From assembly GCA_015233675.1 (NCBI GenBank), contig JADFXH010000005.1:144964-179029 (forward strand): a stretch of DNA of 34,066 bases, in the 5' to 3' direction. Below, one piece after another: positions 24,981 through 32,260 of this stretch (position 1 is its first letter; each line of letters starts with the position of its first letter). A model generated the notes under the pieces. It ran no database searches and had not been told where the DNA came from. It saw only the letters and a list, made by a program, of their open reading frames with translations. The stretch comes from Candidatus Omnitrophota bacterium (GTDB lineage: Bacteria > Omnitrophota > Gorgyraeia > Zapsychrales > Fredricksoniimonadaceae). A program made the translations under genes and the position numbers.

Positions 24981-25814
24981 ATGATTGATAAATTTAAAAA
25001 TAAAGTTGCGGGGGCTGTTTTAATGGTCCTTTTTGCCGTTTTCCCCTGTGTGGGCGTTTGTGATTCGCCGCCGTCTCCGCCTTTTTATGACTTGATCATG
25101 AAGATCCTGGCCCCTTTGGAATACTCGGGAGTTCCCAGCATGGTCAAGCCCCAAGTGGATTTAATCATTAATTTTAGCCAACGGACATGGACTTTGCATA
25201 AAATACATGAATATGACAGTCAAGGTAGGGTTATTTTAGAGCAGGGCCGTTTTGGCCTTTGTGCTGAACTCGCCATGTTTGTGTTTGAGAAGATCAAGCC
25301 GCTGCTGGATGGGCGATATGAGGTTAAATTCGCCATGGTCACAGAATCAGGGTTCTTTTCCACGGAACAATCCAACCATATTGTTTTAATACTGGTAGAT
25401 AAAACAAACAGCCAGGCTTATCTGATTGACCCCAGTTTTCATAAATATGCAAGGATGATGGACCTTCCCGAATACCATGTTGTGAACGTCCAGGACACAT
25501 TGGCTTTTGTTAAAGACAAATCCCCGGATTTTTCTTTTGGTGTTGATCAGGCGATACCTCTTTATATAAAGAATGAGTTCCTGCTGTCTTTTTCAGTTAC
25601 ATCTGTTGACGGAAAATTTGACAGGGATAATTTCATTTTTGTCATTTCCGCCACGCAACGTTACAAATTTGCCGGCCGTGATATAGTTTTTATCGGTAGA
25701 CGTAATAAGGAATTTGAGGATTTCGAACACAAATCTTTGTTAAATCAGCTTTTGACTCCGGTTGAAACAAAGATGCTGTTTGATAAATTAAAAAGCTGGA
25801 TTGAGAGGGTTTGA
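24981..25814 (+). CDS. Secreted papain-fold protein, NAT/transglutaminase-like
   Basis: A 277-residue protein with a Sec signal peptide (basic start, AGAVLMVLFAVFPCVGV, cut near residue 27). A Cys-His-Asp triad can be read in order: C94 in GRFGLCAELAMF, H133 in SNHIVLILVD, D150 in YLIDPSF. Motif context and spacing (39 and 17 residues) come close to arylamine N-acetyltransferases (38 and 15 in the Salmonella enzyme) and also suit transglutaminase-like cysteine proteases; secretion favours the latter, since NATs use cytoplasmic acetyl-CoA. The C-terminal third is unrecognised. The downstream permease gene begins 6 bp beyond its stop, so the two are probably co-transcribed. Fold inference moderate, substrate unknown. 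Confidence 0.8.
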   Translation: MIDKFKNKVAGAVLMVLFAVFPCVGVCDSPPSPPFYDLIMKILAPLEYSGVPSMVKPQVDLIINFSQRTWTLHKIHEYDSQGRVILEQGRFGLCAELAMFVFEKIKPLLDGRYEVKFAMVTESGFFSTEQSNHIVLILVDKTNSQAYLIDPSFHKYARMMDLPEYHVVNVQDTLAFVKDKSPDFSFGVDQAIPLYIKNEFLLSFSVTSVDGKFDRDNFIFVISATQRYKFAGRDIVFIGRRNKEFEDFEHKSLLNQLLTPVETKMLFDKLKSWIERV

Positions 25815-25819
25815 TTCTT

Positions 25820-26251
25820 ATGAAATGGTTTTCTCGCTGGGAAGTTTTAGCTTTAGCTTCCGCTTTTTTTGCCGGGCTTACGGCTTTTTTAGGTAAAATG
25901 GGCGTTATGAACGTCAACTCTAATTTAGCGACATTCATTCGTACCGTTGTGGTACTAGTGATGACTGCCTGCATTATTTCATGGCGCCATCAATGGCAAT
26001 GGCCTCAGGGGGCTGCCGGGAAAGCCTGGATCTTTTTGACACTTTCAGGGGTAGCCACGGGGCTTTCCTGGTTGTGTTATTATCGCGCATTGGGTCTGGG
26101 GCCTGTTTCCAAAGTGGCTCCCATCGACAAATTAAGTGTGGCTTTCGCCGTTATTTTAGGAATTTTATTCTTAGGGGAAAAGCTCAGCTGGCAAGTTGCT
26201 TTGGGGGCAGGGTTAATTATTTTGGGGGCCATGGTCATTGTTTTTCTTTAA
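25820..26251 (+). CDS. Short EamA/DMT-superfamily permease
   Basis: A 143-residue membrane protein, half the size of usual ten-helix EamA carriers and equal to one EamA unit, so it probably works as a dimer. Four or five hydrophobic helices are visible. LSWLCYYRALGLGPVSKVAPIDKLSV and ILGILFLGEKLSWQ are typical EamA signatures. ATG 25820 is preferred, with GAGAGGG about 10 nt upstream; TTG 25811 in frame would overlap the previous gene. The substrate is unknown. Its 3' end overlaps the convergent sixA-like gene by 17 bp. Confidence 0.88.
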   Translation: MKWFSRWEVLALASAFFAGLTAFLGKMGVMNVNSNLATFIRTVVVLVMTACIISWRHQWQWPQGAAGKAWIFLTLSGVATGLSWLCYYRALGLGPVSKVAPIDKLSVAFAVILGILFLGEKLSWQVALGAGLIILGAMVIVFL

Positions 26252-26753
26252 ACATCATTCCTAATTGCGCCGGAGTCAAAAGCCAATGAAGGATGGCGTT
26301 GCTGTGATCCGGGAAATCAGGGACACTTAAGCAACAAAGCCCGCCTTTTTTAAAATCTATATCCAAAGGCCTGCCGCTTTTTAAAAGGCGGGAGACCATT
26401 TCTGATAATTGCGGTTCATGCCCGACTAATAAAATCTTTTGAGATTTTGGAAAATGGATACTTACTTCCGATAGTAATTCTTCAATGGATGCGGGGGGAA
26501 GTAAATTGTTCGTCAAATGGATACTTTTATTTTTGAGCTTGTAGACTTTTGCTACTATTTCCGCGGTTTGTTTGGCCCGTAAGTACGGACTGCTGATAAC
26601 AGCATCAAATGTTAAGCCTAACGCTTGTATGCCAAGGGCGGCGCGGTGCATTTTCCTTTTGCCCTGTGCAGTCAAAGGGCGAAGGCCGTCATCTTTGTAT
26701 CTGGGGTCGCCTCGTTCTTCTGCGATAGCATGTCGTAAAAAATAAAGTTCCAT
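26235..26753 (-). CDS. sixA: SixA-type phosphohistidine phosphatase
   Basis: A 172-residue histidine phosphatase of the RHG family. The catalytic His is in LRHA (R7-H8), conserved Arg residues sit in SSPYLRAKQTAE, and the second His in KILLVGHEPQL. SixA removes phosphate from phosphohistidine on signalling or PTS-type proteins in Escherichia coli; the same fold serves other substrates. AGGAGG precedes the ATG by a normal distance. The gene is divergent from the BamE-like gene and tail-to-tail with the EamA gene, overlapping by 17 bp. Confidence 0.9.
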   Translation of the reverse strand: MELYFLRHAIAEERGDPRYKDDGLRPLTAQGKRKMHRAALGIQALGLTFDAVISSPYLRAKQTAEIVAKVYKLKNKSIHLTNNLLPPASIEELLSEVSIHFPKSQKILLVGHEPQLSEMVSRLLKSGRPLDIDFKKGGLCCLSVPDFPDHSNAILHWLLTPAQLGMMFKEKQ

Positions 26754-26772
26754 AGTAAAATCCTCCTAAATC

Positions 26773-26784
26773 TATTATAATAGG
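26773..26784. promoter_or_regulatory. Symmetrical -10 box shared by divergent genes
   Basis: The palindrome TATTATAATA lies between sixA and the BamE-like gene and gives TATAAT on both strands. On the plus strand TATAAT is 26776-26781, about 55 nt before the lipoprotein start. On the minus strand it is about 20 nt before sixA. Two polymerases could not bind at once, so the genes may compete. Confidence 0.4.
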
Positions 26785-26835
26785 AAACTTCGAAATAAGG
26801 AGAATTGTTGTTATGAGAAACAAAGAGGGAGGGAT

Positions 26836-27255
26836 ATGCGTTTTTTCTGGATTATTCTTTTGAGTTTAAGTTTGGCCGGTTGCGCATCAAGTGTTGTGTA
26901 TAATCCCATGCAGGTGGCCAACCAACAGGAATTATTGTTAAACGAAAGCGGTTTTAAGGCAGTCAGGGAAGGAATGACCATCGATCAAGTCCATACTATC
27001 ATGGGGACAGCGCTTGTTATCGGCTATTCATTTCAGTCGCCCGACTACAAACCTTTAACCATTCCCAATCCTTACAAAAGCGAGGCCATTAGGGACACGG
27101 GTTATTTTATCGAGTATTACATTGAAGCCATACGCCAGCCTGACGGTATCGTTAGCGATAATGAATTAATGCCGTTGATCTTCCAAAACGGCAAGTTGAT
27201 TGGCCGCGGCTGGGATTTAGTTCATTCCCTGCGTCCCGCTAAGCCCCCGGCATGA
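26836..27255 (+). CDS. BamE/SmpA-like outer-membrane lipoprotein
   Basis: A 139-residue lipoprotein. The signal peptide FFWIILLSLSLAGC ends in the lipobox LAGC; Ala follows the lipidated Cys, which in proteobacteria does not act as an inner-membrane retention signal. VREGMTIDQVHTIMGTA matches the first helix-turn of the SmpA/BamE fold (gmtxxqV..ilG.P), a small fold also found in DUF3192-like proteins. BamE aids the beta-barrel assembly machine, but other members bind different partners. GGGAGGG lies just upstream of the ATG. The stop overlaps the trmB start (ATGA), showing translational coupling. The C-terminal part (IEYYIEAIR...NGKLIGRGWDLV) fits the fold's final strands. Confidence 0.8.
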   Translation: MRFFWIILLSLSLAGCASSVVYNPMQVANQQELLLNESGFKAVREGMTIDQVHTIMGTALVIGYSFQSPDYKPLTIPNPYKSEAIRDTGYFIEYYIEAIRQPDGIVSDNELMPLIFQNGKLIGRGWDLVHSLRPAKPPA

Positions 27256-28184
27256 AAAGTCCTTTTTATGTTTCGTTAAAGCCTTTTTTGCATCATGGCA
27301 CGCTTAGCCGTCCGGTAAAGTGGAATGCGATTTTCGCCAATGACTTTCCTTTAGAGGTTGAGATCGGTTTTGGTAATGGCGAATATTTAGAGCGCATCAG
27401 CCGCGATAATCCCCGGGTAAATTTTATTGGTTTTGAACAATACTGCGAACGCATTCAAAGGACCTTGAGGAAATTAAGCCGTACGGGGTTTGATAATGTC
27501 AGGGTGTTGAGATTAGACGCGAGGGCCGGCTTTGAGCGTTATTTCCCCCCTTGGACAATAACCCGGGTGCATTGCCTTTATCCTCCGCCATGGCCCAAGA
27601 AATCAGATGCCAAACACCGGCTTTTCACGACGGATTTTTTAAAGCTCGTTAACAGCCGTCTGGTTGATGGCGGTGTTTTAAAAATTGTGACGGACCATCG
27701 CCCTTATATAGACTGGGTTTTGGAAAATATTCAGGATGCCGGATTTACCGTTGAATTTAACAACATTCAGGCGAATTACGGCACTAAATTTGAGAAAAAA
27801 TGGGTTGAGGGCGGGCAGAGCGAATTTTATGAACTGCTTTTGACCAAGCATGGACATATCCCCATCGGCCTAAAGGAGGACAGCGCCTTGCAAAGCTATA
27901 TTATTGATAATTTTGATCCGGACAATTTTAGTTTTAAAGATTATTCTCATGAGGGAGTGGCGGTATCATTTAAGGAAATTTTATATGATGCCAAAAAGCA
28001 TATCGCCTTGGTCCATGTGATCGCCTGCGACGGTCCCGTAGCTCAGAACATTCGCATTGTGGTTGCCCTTTCTCCCAAAGGCTGGCGCGTTAATTTAGCC
28101 GAAGGGACCATGCTGATGCCGACCATGGCCGTGTCCCAAGCCCTGGAATGCGTATACCAGGCCGCTAAAATGAGCGTTGGGTAG
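27252..28184 (+). CDS. trmB: tRNA (guanine-N7-)-methyltransferase TrmB, extended
   Basis: A 310-residue class I methyltransferase that makes m7G46 in tRNA. The SAM-binding motif is E37-I-G-F-G-N-G43. GFEQYCERI, ARAGFERYF, the PWPKK block (~113-117) and the C-terminal QSEFYELLLT of the core are typical. The family's FPDPWPKK reads YPPPWPKK here (residues 110-117), so the usual Asp is Pro. The core ends near residue 205; about 105 further residues form an extension, as also known for Aquifex aeolicus TrmB. The start overlaps the stop of the lipoprotein gene. Identity is firm; the lost Asp leaves activity open. Confidence 0.9.
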   Translation: MKSPFYVSLKPFLHHGTLSRPVKWNAIFANDFPLEVEIGFGNGEYLERISRDNPRVNFIGFEQYCERIQRTLRKLSRTGFDNVRVLRLDARAGFERYFPPWTITRVHCLYPPPWPKKSDAKHRLFTTDFLKLVNSRLVDGGVLKIVTDHRPYIDWVLENIQDAGFTVEFNNIQANYGTKFEKKWVEGGQSEFYELLLTKHGHIPIGLKEDSALQSYIIDNFDPDNFSFKDYSHEGVAVSFKEILYDAKKHIALVHVIACDGPVAQNIRIVVALSPKGWRVNLAEGTMLMPTMAVSQALECVYQAAKMSVG

Positions 28185-28185
28185 G

Positions 28186-28206
28186 GAGCAGCTGGCTCAA
28201 TTTTTG
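28186..28206 (+). terminator. Weak terminator candidate after trmB
   Basis: GAGC-AGCTG-GCTC forms a 4-bp stem with a 5-nt loop, followed by a short T-run (AATTTTTG). The stem is short for an intrinsic terminator. Confidence 0.25.
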
Positions 28207-28215
28207 AATTAATTA

Positions 28216-28244
28216 TTGTATCCTATGGATTCCTAAAGTATATT
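28216..28244 (+). promoter_or_regulatory. Promoter next to start codon of carboxypeptidase gene
   Basis: TTGTAT (28216-28221), 17 nt, TATATT (28239-28244). The -10 box ends 7 nt before ATG 28252. Only an AGG 2 nt before the ATG could pass for a ribosome binding site, too close to work, so a leaderless start is likely. Confidence 0.35.
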
Positions 28245-28251
28245 GCAGGTT

Positions 28252-29097
28252 ATGTTGAAAATTCTGAGAGTTTCTCTTATTGCTGTTTTGATAGCCATTT
28301 TGCTTGCTCCCCAGCAGGGAATGGCGCATCGTTTTTACTTAAGCGCCAGGGGGCCATATCGCTTGAGTGCTAATACGGCCCTTCTTTGGAATCCGGTTAG
28401 TAATCAGCGTTATTTTGACCTTGGCGCTGACCGTGAGGTTTTTCCGGCATCAACCACTAAAGTATTGACAGCTCTTCTGGTGCTGGAAAACCTGCCCTTA
28501 GATAAGTATGTGACGGTGAGCCAACGCGCAACTTTAGTCCCACAGACTAAATTGGGGTTAAGGGCAGGCGAGTCTTACAGGGTAAGGGACCTGCTTTACG
28601 GGCTGATTCTTAAATCCGCCAATGACGCGGCCGTGGCGTTGGCTGAAGCAGTCGGCGGGTCTGAGGAAAAATTTGTAGATATGATGAATGCCCGCCTCAA
28701 GCAGATAGGCGCCCTTCATAGCCATTTTGCTAATCCTCACGGGCTTCCTTCTCAAGGGACCCAATTCACAACAGCTTCTGACATGGCCTTGATTTTCACC
28801 CAGGCGCTTAAGAACGATTTTTTCCGTCAGGCGATTACTTATAAATACCTCGTTATTTATTCCAAAGCAGGCCATCGCTTTTTGTTAAAGTCGCATAACA
28901 AGTCTTTGTTTTTAAACTGGAAGAGACATGTTTTTGGGAAAACAGGATATACGATTGAAGCTCAGGCCTGTTTTGTAGGGTATATTCCAAGGGGCAATGA
29001 TATATTAATTATTGCCGTCTATGGATGCCACGGGGGCATGACACGATGGGCTGACATGAAGTATATCATTGAGCATTACGGCCGTATTGATCTTTAG
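28252..29097 (+). CDS. dacF: D-alanyl-D-alanine carboxypeptidase (peptidase S11, DacF-type)
   Basis: A 281-residue penicillin-binding protein 5 family enzyme that trims the terminal D-Ala of peptidoglycan stem peptides in the periplasm. The signal peptide is LKILRVSLIAVLIAILLAP. The three active-site motifs are intact: S67-T-T-K70 (nucleophile and base), S122-A-N124 and K230-T-G232. The C-terminal stalk and membrane amphipathic helix of larger PBP5 proteins are missing, so the enzyme is probably soluble or held by an uncleaved signal. ATG 28252 is preferred to an in-frame TTG at 28243. The exact subtype symbol is uncertain. Confidence 0.93.
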   Translation: MLKILRVSLIAVLIAILLAPQQGMAHRFYLSARGPYRLSANTALLWNPVSNQRYFDLGADREVFPASTTKVLTALLVLENLPLDKYVTVSQRATLVPQTKLGLRAGESYRVRDLLYGLILKSANDAAVALAEAVGGSEEKFVDMMNARLKQIGALHSHFANPHGLPSQGTQFTTASDMALIFTQALKNDFFRQAITYKYLVIYSKAGHRFLLKSHNKSLFLNWKRHVFGKTGYTIEAQACFVGYIPRGNDILIIAVYGCHGGMTRWADMKYIIEHYGRIDL

Positions 29098-29171
29098 AAT
29101 TTTATTGTTTGTCGTTGAAATTTATTGTACTATATCAACATTCATTTTAATAAAAAGATGAGGGAGGATTT

Positions 29172-30005
29172 ATGGAAAACAAGAATAATTTAATTGTCGT
29201 TCTCTTGGTTATTTTAATAGGCATTGCTTCGGGAGTAGGTCTTTTAATAGGCATCAATAATGCCGTCGGGGTTGCTTTAAGCCCGTTGAATGCCAAGCTC
29301 GCTGAAATCGAAAGGGCGCAAAAAAGTTTGGAAAATAAATTAAATGCCCAGGGGAATGCTAATAATTCCGTCCCCCTTGCTGATATCCAAAAAGAATTGG
29401 GCCAGATCCAGGAAAAGATCAGTGCTATTGGTGCCAATGCGCCGCAGCCCCAGCGTCCTCAACCGCCGGCCGAAGACATGAACAAGGTATATACTATTGA
29501 CCCCGGCACTTCTCCTATTCTTGGCAAAAAAGACGCCAGGGTGACCATTGTTGAATTCGCCGATTTTCAATGCCCGTTTTGCCAGCGCTTTTTCCCGCCC
29601 ATCAAGGATGTTTTGGCCGCCTATCCTGATAAAGTAAGAGTGATCATTAAGAATTTCCCTCTGTCATTTCACCCTAATGCCCGTCCGGCAGCCAAATTAG
29701 CACTGGCCGCTAATGAGCAGGGAAAATACCAGGGGATGATGGAATCATTATTGACAAACAGCGGGGATGTTTCAGATGCTAAAATAAAGGAATACGCCAA
29801 AAATTTGGGATTGGATTACAATAAATTAATGGCTGATTATAAAAATAAAGATGCCCAGTGGGAGAAACAGATCCAGGATGATGAGAAGTTGGCCCAGAGT
29901 GTGGATGTTATGGGCACGCCGACATTTTATCTTAACGGCCGTAAAACCAATGCCCGGGACATCAGCAGTTTTAAGTCTCAAATTGATCCGATTTTAAAAG
30001 GCTAA
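29172..30005 (+). CDS. Membrane-anchored DsbA-like thioredoxin-fold protein
   Basis: A 277-residue protein. The N-terminal anchor helix (NLIVVLLVILIGIASGVGLLIG) is followed by a coiled coil (~residues 37-86) and a Pro/Gln linker (~90-100), then a DsbA/Bdb-type domain. The active site is C134-P-F-C137 in EFADFQCPFC, and the cis-Pro loop is MGTPTFYLNG. It likely oxidises or isomerises disulfides of exported proteins, with the coiled coil serving for self-association or spacing from the membrane. GGGAGG lies before the ATG. No dsbB/vkor partner lies in the window. A hairpin repeat follows its stop. Confidence 0.9.
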   Translation: MENKNNLIVVLLVILIGIASGVGLLIGINNAVGVALSPLNAKLAEIERAQKSLENKLNAQGNANNSVPLADIQKELGQIQEKISAIGANAPQPQRPQPPAEDMNKVYTIDPGTSPILGKKDARVTIVEFADFQCPFCQRFFPPIKDVLAAYPDKVRVIIKNFPLSFHPNARPAAKLALAANEQGKYQGMMESLLTNSGDVSDAKIKEYAKNLGLDYNKLMADYKNKDAQWEKQIQDDEKLAQSVDVMGTPTFYLNGRKTNARDISSFKSQIDPILKG

Positions 30006-30013
30006 CCAGTAGA

Positions 30014-30046
30014 TTCCCTCCCCCCTTGCGGGGAGGGTAGGGATTC
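30014..30046 (+). repeat. Intergenic palindromic G/C-run element
   Basis: A perfect 8-bp stem, CCCTCCCC (30016-30023) with GGGGAGGG (30030-30037), loop CCTTGC, then TAGGGATTC. It lies just after the DsbA-like gene. It has the same layout as the element inside mutL. It lacks a T-run, so it is not a usual intrinsic terminator, though it could slow polymerase or protect the mRNA end. Confidence 0.6.
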
Positions 30047-30068
30047 TTAAGCGGATAGTCAATTCCTC

Positions 30069-30096
30069 TTGCAAAAAAAGAGTTTTAGTGTATATT
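30069..30096 (+). promoter_or_regulatory. Promoter for rpmA-glmS-rsmI run
   Basis: TTGCAA (30069-30074), 16 nt, TATATT (30091-30096); the latter overlaps TATTAT at 30093. A leader of about 40 nt reaches the ribosome binding site of rpmA. Confidence 0.5.
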
Positions 30097-30139
30097 ATAT
30101 CCTTCACACAAGGCATATTTTTTATGGGAGGCTTTAGTT

Positions 30140-30388
30140 ATGGGTGGTCGTGTAGGAGGAATTTCAAGTAAATATTATTGCGAAACTGCCGGCATCAAAG
30201 TATCCGGCGGCCAAAAGGTTAAATCCGGCACTATTTTAACCCGTCAAGGGGATCAATGGAAGCGCGGTCTTAACGTGATCGGCCGCAGTTCATTGACGGC
30301 CGCGTGTGATGGCGAAGTTTATTTTACCCGCCGCAAGAACGGTTACAACAAAGTTATCACGCTCATTAATATTAAACCTTCAAATTAG
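30140..30388 (+). CDS. rpmA: Ribosomal protein bL27
   Basis: An 82-residue L27, a large-subunit protein whose N-terminus reaches the peptidyl transferase centre. GGISSKYYCETAGIKVSGGQ, VKSGTILTRQGDQW, GLNVIGRSSLTAACDGEV and YFTRRKNG follow the family in order. The N-terminus is M-G-G-R-V-G-G rather than the common AHKKGGGS, so it is somewhat diverged and lacks the usual basic tip. GGGAGG stands 8 nt before ATG 30140. It is not accompanied by rplU (L21) or obg, its usual partners, but by glmS 30 bp downstream. Confidence 0.85.
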   Translation: MGGRVGGISSKYYCETAGIKVSGGQKVKSGTILTRQGDQWKRGLNVIGRSSLTAACDGEVYFTRRKNGYNKVITLINIKPSN

Positions 30389-30418
30389 TGGTATTGACTT
30401 GCCACTCGGGTGTTAATT

Positions 30419-32248
30419 ATGTGTGGTATTGTCGGCTATGTCGGAAATAAAGATGCCCTTCCCATCTTGCTCGAGAGCCTTAAGAAACTTGAGTATCGAG
30501 GGTATGATTCCAGCGGTGTGGGTTTTTTAGACCACGACGCCCAGCTTATCGTCCGTAAATCCAAAGGTAAAATCCGCAATTTAGAGGAGTTGATCCGTAC
30601 CCAGCCCCTGCCTTTCGCACATACGGGTATTTCGCATACACGCTGGGCTACTCACGGATTTCCTTCAGACATTAATGCCCATCCGCATACGGACAGCAAG
30701 CATTCTATTGCTGTTGTCCATAACGGAATCATAGAAAATTATCAGGAACTTAGATCTGAATTAAGTAAAAAAGGATGCAAGTTCTTGTCTGCAACAGATT
30801 CAGAGGTCATCCCGCAGTTGATCGCTTCTTTTTATAAAGGAGATTTACTCGCGGCCGTGCGCAAGACGATCGCAAAGCTCAAAGGCACCTTTGCCCTTGG
30901 GGTCATCAGCCGCGGTCATCCGGGCGTGTTGATCGCCGCGCGCGTGGGCTCTCCGTTGATTGTAGGGATAGGGGACCAGGAAAATTTTATTGCCTCTGAT
31001 GTGCCCGCTATCCTTGATTTTACCCGCAGGGTCATCTATTTGAAAGACGGACAGATAGCCGTCTTGACCAAGGACCGTGTCGAGTTGAGTGCTTTTGACG
31101 GAAAAAAAGTCGCCTCTTCCATAGATACGGTCTCATTTAATGTGACCGCCGCCCGCAAGGAAGGCTATCCGTATTTTATGCTTAAGGAAATCCATGAACA
31201 GCCCAATGTCCTTGAACAGATGCTGAGCTTGCGTTTAAAAAATAAACGCCTGATTCTCGAGGGGCTTGGATTGTCGGATGATGTCTTAAAACGTACGCGT
31301 AAGGTGATGGTGGTGGCCTGCGGTACGGCGTATCATGCAGGTTTGGTCGGGAAATACATCATTGAAAATTTAGCCCGAATACCCGTTGAGGTAGACACCT
31401 CCAGTGAATTTCGTTACCGCAATCCCATTATTGATAAACATACGCTGTTTTTAGCGGTCAGCCAGTCCGGAGAGACAGCTGATACTTTGGCCGCGGCGCG
31501 CGAGGCCCGTGCCAAAGGGGCAAAAGTAATTGCCATCTGTAATGTGGTGGGCTCTTCCTTGGCTCGTGAGGCCGATGGTATTTTATACACCTATGCCGGC
31601 CAAGAGATAGGGGTTGCTTCCACCAAGGCTTACACTGCCCAGCTGATGATGTTTTATTTATTAGCGTTAAAATTGGCCCATGTGCGAAAAAGCCTATCTC
31701 CCAAAGAAACAAAAGATTTGTACCGCTGGCTGCTCCTTATTCCGTCCCTGTACAGAGAAATTCTAAAAGACATGCACAATATCCAGAACATAGCGGAGGC
31801 TAATTCGCATTTCGGCTGTTTTCTTTTTTTAGGCAGGCATGTCAATTTTCCATCAGCCATGGAAGGGGCTCTTAAACTCAAAGAAATTTCCTATATCCCC
31901 GCTGAAGGGTATGCCGCCGGTGAGATGAAACATGGGCCTATTGCCCTGATTGACGAATACCGGGCAGTGGTGTGCATTAATCCCCAATCCCATGTTTATG
32001 AAAAAATGTCTTCTAATATGCAGGAGATCAGGGCCCGTAAAGGCAATATCATTGCGATAGCCACCCGCGGGGACAGTGAGGTCAAGTCTAGCGCTGATTT
32101 TGTCATAGAGGTGCCGGCGACCCCCGAACTTTTAAGCCCCTTGCTTGTGGCGTTACCTTTACAAATGCTGGCTTATTTCATTGCCGTTAAACGCGGCTGC
32201 GATGTGGACCAGCCTCGCAATTTAGCCAAGTCCGTCACAGTGGAATGA
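30419..32248 (+). CDS. glmS: Glutamine-fructose-6-phosphate aminotransferase GlmS
   Basis: A 609-residue enzyme making glucosamine-6-phosphate from fructose-6-phosphate and glutamine, the entry to peptidoglycan and lipopolysaccharide sugars. ATG 30419 is chosen because it puts the N-terminal nucleophile Cys right after Met (M-C-G-I-V-G-Y); an in-frame GTG at 30410 would bury it. The glutaminase part has LEYRGYDSSG, TRWATHG, HNGIIENY and TDSEVI. Two SIS domains follow (VVACGTAYHAG; SQSGETADT; VASTKAYTAQ; EGALKLKEISYIPAEGY), and the end DQPRNLAKSVTVE is canonical. No glmS ribozyme could fit in the short 5' gap. Confidence 0.97.
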   Translation: MCGIVGYVGNKDALPILLESLKKLEYRGYDSSGVGFLDHDAQLIVRKSKGKIRNLEELIRTQPLPFAHTGISHTRWATHGFPSDINAHPHTDSKHSIAVVHNGIIENYQELRSELSKKGCKFLSATDSEVIPQLIASFYKGDLLAAVRKTIAKLKGTFALGVISRGHPGVLIAARVGSPLIVGIGDQENFIASDVPAILDFTRRVIYLKDGQIAVLTKDRVELSAFDGKKVASSIDTVSFNVTAARKEGYPYFMLKEIHEQPNVLEQMLSLRLKNKRLILEGLGLSDDVLKRTRKVMVVACGTAYHAGLVGKYIIENLARIPVEVDTSSEFRYRNPIIDKHTLFLAVSQSGETADTLAAAREARAKGAKVIAICNVVGSSLAREADGILYTYAGQEIGVASTKAYTAQLMMFYLLALKLAHVRKSLSPKETKDLYRWLLLIPSLYREILKDMHNIQNIAEANSHFGCFLFLGRHVNFPSAMEGALKLKEISYIPAEGYAAGEMKHGPIALIDEYRAVVCINPQSHVYEKMSSNMQEIRARKGNIIAIATRGDSEVKSSADFVIEVPATPELLSPLLVALPLQMLAYFIAVKRGCDVDQPRNLAKSVTVE

Positions 32249-32260
32249 AATCTTTCCAAA

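Noticed and set aside
26813-26863. A 16-codon ORF with an AGGAG-like site, overlapping the BamE-like gene start in another frame
   Set aside because: It could be a leader peptide, but it has no attenuator-like hairpins or runs of regulatory codons, and such short ORFs arise by chance.
30387-30418. Possible regulatory RNA before glmS
   Set aside because: The gap between rpmA and glmS is about 30 nt, too short for a glmS ribozyme. The AGTGG/CCACT pairing there is only 5 bp.
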